Part shown: in pieces, positions 1 to 5,395 of the stretch | How positions within the stretch are numbered: position 1 is the stretch's first letter | Layout of the letters: every line of letters starts with the position of its first letter | Assembly (NCBI GenBank): GCA_003343815.1 | Contig: QAKL01000100.1 | Coordinates: forward strand, 1 to 5,721 | Direction: 5' to 3' | DNA: 5,721 bases | Source: Clostridiales bacterium | GTDB lineage: Bacteria; Bacillota; Peptococcia; Peptococcales; Peptococcaceae | The notes under the pieces: model-generated | The model's input: only the letters and a program-made list of their open reading frames with translations | Told to the model about the DNA's origin: nothing | The model's database searches: none | Made by a program: the position numbers and the translations under genes

Positions 1-27
1 GGCGTTGTTTCCGAGATCTTAGAATAA
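1..27 (+). CDS. Possible C-terminal tail of an upstream gene (partial)
   Basis: Frame 1 reads eight codons (GVVSEILE) and then a TAA stop at 25-27. A strong intrinsic terminator on the same strand begins about 18 bases later, which is what one expects after the last gene of a plus-strand unit. Eight residues are too few to assign a family. Frame 3 also stays open until a TAA at 30-32 region, so the frame is inferred mainly from position and not from protein similarity. Confidence 0.35.
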   Translation, partial: GVVSEILE

Positions 28-45
28 TTTAAGCCTTCGGGCGTA

Positions 46-77
46 AAAAAGGAATAGGCGCTTGCCTATTCCTTTTT
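46..77 (+). terminator. Rho-independent terminator after the upstream gene
   Basis: A perfect 14-bp inverted repeat (46-59 with 64-77) encloses a 4-base GCTT loop. The left arm starts with an A-run and the right arm ends in TTTTT, so the U-tract is part of the stem. The symmetry means it could also stop transcripts arriving from the other side. Just before it, a short GCC-TTCG-GGC hairpin (33-42) has a UUCG-type tetraloop but only three base pairs. Confidence 0.85.
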
Positions 78-137
78 GGTGTCCGCTAAAGGATTTTTGG
101 CATTTTGAGGCGAATATAGGTTTAGCTTAGATTATTC

Positions 138-143
138 GGGGAG
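138..143 (+). promoter_or_regulatory. Shine-Dalgarno site that sets the CBS gene start
   Basis: The sequence GGGGAG ends inside a GTG codon at 143-145 that could be taken as a start in the same frame. The motif lies 8 nt before the ATG at 152, which is ideal spacing. It cannot serve the GTG, with which it overlaps. The ATG at 152 is therefore the better start. Confidence 0.7.
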
Positions 144-151
144 TGAAAAAA

Positions 152-550
152 ATGAATATTTTATTTTTTTTAACCGCCAAAGAAAAAGTGGCACATGTCG
201 ATGAAAGCAATTCTGTACGTCAGGTTTTGGAAAAAATGAAATACTACGGCTATACTGCCGTGCCGTTATTGGATAAAGAGGGACATTATTTAGGGACTGT
301 TACGGAGGGTGACCTGCTATGGGCGCTGTGGCAGGGGAATAATTTTAATATTAAGGATACGGAAAAAATTAATATTTGCGAAATTAAGCGTGGTAGAGAT
401 AACGAGGCGGTAAATATTTATGCGGATATGCATTCTTTGCTGAATCTGGCGTTGCGGCAGAACTTCGTGCCGGTAGTCGATGATCGGCAGATGTTTATCG
501 GCATAGTCACGCGTAAGGATATTATTGCGTATTTTGCCGAAAAAAAGTAA
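152..550 (+). CDS. Stand-alone CBS-domain pair protein
   Basis: The 132-residue protein is made of two tandem CBS domains and nothing else, at about residues 10-60 and 80-130. Each ends in the typical strand-turn-helix signature: GTVTEGDLL at about 48-56 and FIGIVTRKDII at about 115-125. CBS pairs (Bateman modules) usually bind adenine nucleotides such as AMP, ATP or SAM and act as energy or ligand sensors. No catalytic domain, membrane segment or signal peptide is present, so it is probably a soluble cytoplasmic sensor acting on a partner that cannot be identified here. The start at 152 is preferred over the in-frame GTG at 143 because GGGGAG (138-143) is well placed for the ATG and overlaps the GTG. 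The gene lies alone between two terminators, so it appears monocistronic. No convincing promoter was found in the 74 bases before it. Confidence 0.88.
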   Translation: MNILFFLTAKEKVAHVDESNSVRQVLEKMKYYGYTAVPLLDKEGHYLGTVTEGDLLWALWQGNNFNIKDTEKINICEIKRGRDNEAVNIYADMHSLLNLALRQNFVPVVDDRQMFIGIVTRKDIIAYFAEKK

Positions 551-584
551 AGCATTCGCTGTATGGCGGATGCTTTACTTTTTA
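540..584. terminator. Bidirectional intrinsic terminator between convergent genes
   Basis: A 15-bp inverted repeat (545-559 with 566-580, one G-T mismatch) encloses a 6-base loop. On the plus strand the right arm runs into TTTTT (579-583). On the minus strand the hairpin is followed by seven Ts, the complement of A540-A546. It can therefore end transcription of both the CBS gene and the DUF1015 gene. The left arm includes the CBS gene stop codon (548-550), so the terminator starts within the coding sequence. Confidence 0.88.
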
Positions 585-602
585 GGTGCGGTTAGGCGAT
601 TG

Positions 603-1802
603 TTATTTGATTTTGCGGCACTCGATATAGTAGCGCTTGTCATAAGCGTGTCCCATAGAAAAGGTTTTGCGCGGTAACGAGCCGTCTGTCTCGATAGCGG
701 GGAAAAGCTCGTCTTTGCCCATACCATCGAAAATAAAGCCTAAAGTGTGCTCTTTCGCGCAAATGCTCTCGGTAGAGTCGATGCCGTGAATGTAATCAAC
801 GGCGATTTCCGGTTTGTCGGCTAAATATTCATCCAGCCATTTTTGTAAAGTGCCGACAGGCAGTTTCGCCGTGGGGCGCACGGAAATTTCGCGCGAACCT
901 GCTTTGGTTACGGTGCGGAATTTCTGCGCGTCACTGCCGGTGTATTCGCCGCCTAAAGCTGCGACGAAATCGTTAATGATTTGTTCCGGCTCGCAGTTAA
1001 AGAGCACACGGTAAATCGGCTCGAACTCTAAAGCGGCATCGTGGATATTGACGATTTCAACCAGAGCCTGCTGGGCTAAGGGATTATCTGCATTTAATTT
1101 AGCACATTCTTTGGCAGTAGCGAGAGAGTGATTGCCGTCTCCTACGGCGAATAGCATTGGCTCATCAGCTCCTGCGATTAAGCTTTCGAGCGCGTTTTGT
1201 ACGGCGGTAATGGCTTCTTTTGAGAGAAAATAACCTGCGATATGACCGCCGCCCTGCATTAATTCAAAATCGTAAGCGCTTTGAAAATTATCTTTTAGCG
1301 CAGTTAGGGGCGCAATGACCTGAAACTTGGGATCGTCTACCAAAAGCAAAATATGCGGCATTTCCAAGGACGCGTCTTTGCGAATAGCGACGCGGGGCGG
1401 GATACGGCTTAGAACTGTTTTTTCACTGGCGCGAATGAGGGCTTTGGCACCGATGGTGTAGTCATACTCGGCTAAATTAATCGCGCCCACGACGCCGTGG
1501 AGGACTTTGCCGTCGGCTTGGGTGCGCTCCACATAAATCATACTGTCTTTGTATTCGTTAAATACGCCGCCTGCTAAATATTCCTGCATGGTTTGATTGA
1601 TTTTGGCGATACGTTTCTCCGACTCGTCCTCCAAGAAAATCTCCGGGAGCATGATATTGAGCGCGGAGGGGGCAGAGCCGACATTTTCGGCAACAGCCTG
1701 CCAGTACGCAGGCTCGGAAGTATATTGGTCACAGGCGATGACAGCCCATTTTTCAAAATCTTTTTTGGGTAATAAAATATCTGCGGGTAAAAAATGCTGC
1801 AT
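603..1802 (-). CDS. DUF1015 family protein (function unknown)
   Basis: The 399-residue soluble protein matches the DUF1015 family over its full length, and the size is typical (about 400 residues). Recognisable family blocks are the N-terminal FLPADILLP followed by CDQYTSEP (residues 24-31), the conserved basic stretch at about 121-144 (IRASEKTVLSRIPPR), and the signature GDGNHS (221-226) followed by LATAK. The His and Asp of that signature are likely active-site or ligand residues, but no reaction has been established to my knowledge. In several Clostridia a relative lies beside serA and serC, and some are loosely annotated as ParB/Spo0J-like. A link to serine metabolism is thus possible, but no such neighbour occurs here. 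The start is supported by TAAGGAGG (1810-1817), 7 nt before the ATG. The gene has its own promoter and is bounded by terminators, so it is transcribed alone apart from possible read-through. Confidence 0.9.
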   Translation of the reverse strand: MQHFLPADILLPKKDFEKWAVIACDQYTSEPAYWQAVAENVGSAPSALNIMLPEIFLEDESEKRIAKINQTMQEYLAGGVFNEYKDSMIYVERTQADGKVLHGVVGAINLAEYDYTIGAKALIRASEKTVLSRIPPRVAIRKDASLEMPHILLLVDDPKFQVIAPLTALKDNFQSAYDFELMQGGGHIAGYFLSKEAITAVQNALESLIAGADEPMLFAVGDGNHSLATAKECAKLNADNPLAQQALVEIVNIHDAALEFEPIYRVLFNCEPEQIINDFVAALGGEYTGSDAQKFRTVTKAGSREISVRPTAKLPVGTLQKWLDEYLADKPEIAVDYIHGIDSTESICAKEHTLGFIFDGMGKDELFPAIETDGSLPRKTFSMGHAYDKRYYIECRKIK

Positions 1803-1809
1803 AAATATT

Positions 1810-1817
1810 CCTCCTTA
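1810..1817 (-). promoter_or_regulatory. Strong Shine-Dalgarno site of the DUF1015 gene
   Basis: On the minus strand this reads TAAGGAGG, a near-perfect anti-SD match, 7 nt before the ATG at 1802. Together with the promoter just upstream it suggests good expression. Confidence 0.8.
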
Positions 1818-1832
1818 TAAATTATTATGCCA

Positions 1833-1861
1833 ATTATAGCATTAAATCGGCGCCCTGGCAA
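1833..1861 (-). promoter_or_regulatory. SigA-type promoter with extended -10 for the DUF1015 gene
   Basis: On the minus strand the -35 box TTGCCA (1856-1861) is separated by exactly 17 bp from a perfect TATAAT -10 box (1833-1838). A TGC directly before the -10 box forms an extended -10 element. Transcription should start near 1826, giving a leader of about 24 nt with room for the ribosome site and no riboswitch. The -35 box lies about 12 bp past the T-run of the hydF terminator, so the two units are cleanly separated. Confidence 0.8.
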
Positions 1862-1873
1862 GGTTTTTGCAAG

Positions 1874-1900
1874 AAAAAAGCCGAGAATCATTCTCGGCTT
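1874..1900 (-). terminator. Rho-independent terminator after hydF
   Basis: An inverted repeat (1878-1888 with 1890-1900) forms a stem of 9-10 bp built on AGCCGAGAA, with a small loop around 1888-1890. On the minus strand it is followed by six Ts (1874-1879). It lies 7 nt beyond the hydF stop codon and ends the nitrogenase-like/binding protein/hydF operon. Confidence 0.88.
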
Positions 1901-1906
1901 AGTAAT

Positions 1907-3109
1907 TTATTTGATTTTTGCAGCCATATCCGGCAGCACTTCTAAGGAACGCTTGAGAATCCCGGTCACATGGGCGATCAAGATGCCGTAATTGGTAATA
2001 GGCACGCCCTGATCGACAGCACAGTGACTGCGGTAGGTGACTTCGCGCTCTTTGAGCATACAGCCGCCGCAGTGGACGACTAAAGCATAGGGCGAGAGAT
2101 CGTCGGGGAATTCGGTGCCGGAGACGGTGACATAGTTTAAATCCTTGCCGGTTTTTTCTTTGAGCCAGCGGGGGATTTTTACGGTGCCGATGTCGTTGCA
2201 TTGGCGGTGATGGGTGCAGCCCTCAGCGACCAACACGGTATCGCCGTCTTTTAAATTGTCGATGGCACTTACTCCGGTTAAAGCGTCCTCGAGGAAGCCT
2301 TTGTAGCGCGCCATGAGGATCGAAAAGGAGGTCAAGGGAATATCTAAAGGCACTACTTTTGAAACCTCAGCGAAGGCCTGGCTGTCGGTGACGACCATTT
2401 TTGGTTTTTTGCCGATATTTTTTAATGTCTCGGCTAATTCCGTTTCTTTTACGACGACGGATACGGCGCCGGCCTCTAACAAATCGCGAATCGTCTGCTG
2501 CTGCGGCAGGATTAAGCGGCCTTTCGGCGCGGCTTTATCGACCGGGACGACTAAAACGACGAAATCGTTAGGACATACTAAATCGGCGATCAAGGGAGTG
2601 GGGTGCAAATCCGCCGGGACGGTTGCACCGATTAACTCTTTTAATTCGAAAATGTTTAATCCCGTTTGGGCACTGGCGTAAATCTCATGCGCTCCTGCTT
2701 GGGGGATTTTCGCGAGTAAATCGCTTTTGTTGTAAACTACGATATAGCGGATATTTTTCGCTTGAAATAAGGCGATTAATTCGCGGTCGCAGTCGGAAAG
2801 TCCGCTTTGGGCGTCGACAACTAAAATTGCAATGTCGGTTTTGTTTAAAACATTTTTGGTTTTCTTGACACGCAATTCGCCTAAATGCCCCGTATCGTCA
2901 AAGCCGGGGGTGTCGATAATCATGACCGGACCTAAGGGCAAAAGCTCCATTGATTTATATACAGGGTCCGTCGTCGTGCCTAAAACATCGGATACTACGG
3001 CTAAATCCTGACCGGTAACGGCATTAACCAAGGAAGATTTACCGGCGTTGCGCCGTCCGAAAAAACCTATGTGCAATCTTTCTCCGCTGGGGGTATCATT
3101 GAGTCCCAT
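1907..3109 (-). CDS. hydF: [FeFe]-hydrogenase H-cluster maturation GTPase HydF
   Basis: HydF is the scaffold on which the [2Fe] subcluster of [FeFe]-hydrogenase is completed. It receives products of the radical-SAM enzymes HydE and HydG and delivers the subcluster to the apo-hydrogenase in the cytoplasm. From the start at 3109 the protein has 400 residues, the usual length. The GTPase domain shows the P-loop GRRNAGKS (18-25), TTTD (45-48), DTPG (66-69), NKSD (127-130) and SA (146-147). The C-terminal [4Fe-4S] domain has C298-x-H300 in EGCTHHRQC, then H346-C347-x-x-C350 in HCGGC, so all expected cluster ligands are intact. The ATG at 3109 is preferred over the GTG at 3118 because the GTG is part of the Shine-Dalgarno sequence. 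The gene is last in the operon, 24 nt after the binding-protein gene. HydE, HydG and a hydrogenase are not in the window. Confidence 0.96.
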   Translation of the reverse strand: MGLNDTPSGERLHIGFFGRRNAGKSSLVNAVTGQDLAVVSDVLGTTTDPVYKSMELLPLGPVMIIDTPGFDDTGHLGELRVKKTKNVLNKTDIAILVVDAQSGLSDCDRELIALFQAKNIRYIVVYNKSDLLAKIPQAGAHEIYASAQTGLNIFELKELIGATVPADLHPTPLIADLVCPNDFVVLVVPVDKAAPKGRLILPQQQTIRDLLEAGAVSVVVKETELAETLKNIGKKPKMVVTDSQAFAEVSKVVPLDIPLTSFSILMARYKGFLEDALTGVSAIDNLKDGDTVLVAEGCTHHRQCNDIGTVKIPRWLKEKTGKDLNYVTVSGTEFPDDLSPYALVVHCGGCMLKEREVTYRSHCAVDQGVPITNYGILIAHVTGILKRSLEVLPDMAAKIK

Positions 3110-3113
3110 AATA

Positions 3114-3123
3114 ATCACCTCGT
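3114..3123 (-). promoter_or_regulatory. Shine-Dalgarno site that sets the hydF start
   Basis: On the minus strand ACGAGGTGAT pairs with the 16S rRNA tail over its last eight bases and lies 4 nt before the ATG at 3109. The in-frame GTG at 3116-3118 lies within this motif and is therefore an unlikely start. Using it would add three residues (MII) to the protein. Confidence 0.7.
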
Positions 3124-3133
3124 AATGTTTTTA

Positions 3134-4249
3134 TTAATAAGCCGATGCGGCAGCGGTCGGGGTAAAGATCTGCGCTACCTGATCGTCGGTTAACTCGACA
3201 TCAAATACTTCTTTGTAGTAATCTTTGACTTCTTTAGTCAAATCAATATCGCTGAATAAATCAGGATAGGTGCACTGCGCCATCCAAAGCAAGGTAAGCG
3301 GCGTATCCACACCGGGGGTGTAGCTGCGGTACATACCCAAAGGCATCTTGTATAAACGGTCGTTTTCGACAGCGTCCACCACACTCCAGTCGTAATTGCC
3401 GATAGTGTTATCTTTTAAATCCTCCGGCATCGCGGTGGTGAAGTTAGTAATAAAGATTGTGTCAGGATTCCAAGCATATACCTGCTCCATGTTGACCTGC
3501 ACGGAGTTGTCGTCTTTTAATTCGTTGGCAACGTTAATAGCGCCTACAGCGTCACACCACCACTGACCGAAGAAATGCTCGCCGGAGGTGACGATATTAG
3601 TCTCGCCGTAGCCGAAGAGGAAGAAAACTTTCGCCCGTTCTTCATCGGTTAAATCAGCGGTGCGCTCCTGAATCATGTTGTAAATTTCGGAGCTTTTCTC
3701 GTGAACTAACTCGGTGCGGTCGTTATCCGGCCAAATTTCACTTAAAAGAGCGATCCAGTTGTCCAAAGTTTCGATGCAGTCATAGTCCCATTTGTTGACG
3801 GAGACGGCAACTGCTGGCAAGCCTGCCTGCTCTAATTGCTCGCCGACCGAAGGGGTAGAAGCATTATAGAAGACGATGTCGGGCTCTAATTTTAAAAGTT
3901 CCTCAATATTAGGTTCGTTGCCCTCGGCAAAGGTAGTGGAAGCGTTTAAGATTTCCGGATACAATTCGCCTAACAAGCTGTTTTCGGCGGCAGTCATGCA
4001 CTGCGGGGGCATACCGACGATTTTTTCGGCAGAGTTAAAAAAGACAGCTAAAACGGACGGTAAGGGCCAGACTCCGCAAACAGCGATACGCTCGGCGTTG
4101 GCAGGGACTTGGACTTCTTTATCCAAATGGTCGGTGACGGTGATGTATTCGCCGTTATCGGCAGTTTGTCCGCCGCCTCCGCAGGCAGCTAAGCTTACTG
4201 CAAAGGTAAGGATTAATAAGATACTGATGACTTTCTTCATTTTTTTCAT
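3134..4249 (-). CDS. ABC transporter substrate-binding lipoprotein, iron-siderophore/cobalamin type
   Basis: The 371-residue protein starts with a lipoprotein signal: basic KKMKK, a hydrophobic stretch (7-19) and lipobox L20-A-A-C23. It should be lipid-anchored on the outer face of the membrane through Cys23. The rest resembles the BtuF/FhuD/FecB-type binding proteins with two lobes joined by a helix. It opens with a typical TDHLDKEVQVPANAERI block (39-55), has LEPDIVFYN (121-129) in the first lobe and NPDTIFITN (261-269) in the second, and ends with the WMAQCTYPDLFSDIDL block (322-337) common in metal-chelate binders. The ligand cannot be read from sequence; an iron chelate, corrinoid or haem-like molecule is plausible. 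Five cysteines besides Cys23 (58, 84, 158, 232, 326) are notable for an exported protein. GGAG (4257-4260), 7 nt before the ATG, supports the start. The gene follows two nitrogenase-like genes at 24 nt. Permease and ATPase genes are not in the window. Confidence 0.9.
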   Translation of the reverse strand: MKKMKKVISILLILTFAVSLAACGGGGQTADNGEYITVTDHLDKEVQVPANAERIAVCGVWPLPSVLAVFFNSAEKIVGMPPQCMTAAENSLLGELYPEILNASTTFAEGNEPNIEELLKLEPDIVFYNASTPSVGEQLEQAGLPAVAVSVNKWDYDCIETLDNWIALLSEIWPDNDRTELVHEKSSEIYNMIQERTADLTDEERAKVFFLFGYGETNIVTSGEHFFGQWWCDAVGAINVANELKDDNSVQVNMEQVYAWNPDTIFITNFTTAMPEDLKDNTIGNYDWSVVDAVENDRLYKMPLGMYRSYTPGVDTPLTLLWMAQCTYPDLFSDIDLTKEVKDYYKEVFDVELTDDQVAQIFTPTAAASAY

Positions 4250-4273
4250 GATAATTCTCCTTTTTGGTGAAAT

Positions 4274-5395
4274 TTATAATGATTTGTTAATTAAATTTGG
4301 CAATTTGTCGTGATACATTCTCCCTGAAAATGCTTCGTGGGGCAGGGAGTAAAATTTGGCGCTTTCAGGCACGATCGGTTTATACAAATCATCGGCAATG
4401 ACGGCTGTAAAATCGGCTAAAACGGTTATTAATTCCTCCTCGGAGGAGATGCGTTTATCGCCTTTGCGCAGTAACTCGGGCGAGGATTCCAAGGGGCAGA
4501 TCACCTGCGCCTTAATTCCTTTTTCTAAAGATAGTGCATGAGCCAAGGAACCAGCTGTGACACCCTCGCCGATAATGGCATAATCAGCTTCGCTTGTGTC
4601 TGCTTGGTAGCTTACCATAGATTTACCGCTTATTGAGGTTTCGCGCAAACTTTCGGCTAAAAGAGCGGCTCCTTTCACACCGTAGGGGACACCTGCGACG
4701 TAGGGGATATGATATTCCTTTTCGAGAATTTTCGCGGTGGTTAAAGCTGCCGAGGAAATGACTAAATTGACGCTTGCCTGTGCCGAGCGCTTGATTTCCT
4801 CTAAAGAGCAGCCCATGCTCCAGCAGGAGTTGACAGTGAAACCGCTTGCCGTAAGCCAAGCTTTGATATCCTCGATTTGCCCGTTTACGGAGAAATCCAA
4901 AGGTGTCGCGCCTAAAATATTAACGCTAAGCGGAATTTTTTTCGCGCAAGGCTCGATGAAGCGGCGTGCTAAGGCTTGGTAGGCTTGGGCGATGCCCGGT
5001 AAGTAGGAGTGCATCCCGTCGGTGGCAAAACCGAAAGAGGGTATTCCTGTGCGTGCCTCGCACATTTTGGCTAAGGCATTAAAATCCACGCCTGTAATCA
5101 TCGGGATCGGCGTGCCGCAAATAGCGATAAAGGCAGGATTGATTTCTTGCGATACGGTAATGATATCGCTAATGACCTCCTCATCGGCACCCATGACGGC
5201 TTGTGTTTCGTCCAAAGCGGTGACATAAACGGCGCTGTCCATGTAGTAAGCGCGCGGCTCGTCATGGGTGTGGTAGGTCGAGTTGCAGCCGGAGGCATCG
5301 TGCATGACGACAAGCCCGCCTAATTCGTACAAAGCGGAGCAGACGCCGAAAGTATCGGAAGAATAGCAGGGAATAAAGGCTGCTGTCTGTTTCAT
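4274..5395 (-). CDS. Nitrogenase component 1-like oxidoreductase subunit (complete)
   Basis: The 373-residue protein belongs to the nitrogenase component 1 superfamily (NifD/NifK/BchN/BchB and nitrogenase-like proteins). It is much shorter than NifD or NifK (about 490-520 residues), as is usual for nitrogenase-like members. Cysteines lie at the three positions that hold the P-cluster or its [4Fe-4S] equivalent: C10, C37 in SGCNSTY, and C93 in ICGTP; C19 is an additional nearby cysteine. The segment VNLVISSAALTTAKILEKEY followed by HIPYV aligns by eye with the NifD region around Cys275, but no cysteine is present there, so a FeMo-type cofactor is not expected. The C-terminus has LPHEAFSGR (351-359). 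The start overlaps the preceding gene by ATGA (5392-5395), implying translational coupling; a G-rich site at 5405-5411 precedes it by 9 nt. It probably pairs with that neighbour as a heteromer that takes electrons from a NifH-like protein. The substrate is unknown. Confidence 0.85.
   Translation of the reverse strand: MKQTAAFIPCYSSDTFGVCSALYELGGLVVMHDASGCNSTYHTHDEPRAYYMDSAVYVTALDETQAVMGADEEVISDIITVSQEINPAFIAICGTPIPMITGVDFNALAKMCEARTGIPSFGFATDGMHSYLPGIAQAYQALARRFIEPCAKKIPLSVNILGATPLDFSVNGQIEDIKAWLTASGFTVNSCWSMGCSLEEIKRSAQASVNLVISSAALTTAKILEKEYHIPYVAGVPYGVKGAALLAESLRETSISGKSMVSYQADTSEADYAIIGEGVTAGSLAHALSLEKGIKAQVICPLESSPELLRKGDKRISSEEELITVLADFTAVIADDLYKPIVPESAKFYSLPHEAFSGRMYHDKLPNLINKSL

Noticed and set aside
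33..42. GCC-TTCG-GGC mini-hairpin as a separate terminator or RNA element.
   Set aside because: Only three base pairs and no T-run; the adjacent 14-bp hairpin explains termination.
97..133. Possible promoter for the CBS gene (TTGAGG at 105-110, 17 bp, TAGATT at 128-133; also TTGGCA at 97-102).
   Set aside because: Each box matches consensus at only four positions or lacks a partner, and a start near 140 would remove part of the ribosome site. I could not choose a promoter with confidence.
814..1014. Plus-strand open frame opposite the DUF1015 gene.
   Set aside because: Antisense shadow of a well-supported family protein; no family resemblance of its own.
2313..2681. 122-codon plus-strand open frame opposite hydF.
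   Set aside because: Lies wholly within hydF on the other strand, low-complexity Ser/Thr/Lys-rich translation and no recognisable domain.
3110..3133. Terminator or promoter between the binding-protein gene and hydF.
   Set aside because: The 24 bases contain a ribosome site and a short T/A-rich stretch but no hairpin and no paired promoter boxes.
3876..4313. 145-codon plus-strand open frame opposite the lipoprotein gene, ending in a hydrophobic stretch.
   Set aside because: The hydrophobic run is the complement of the signal-peptide region; the frame is a shadow of the binding-protein gene.
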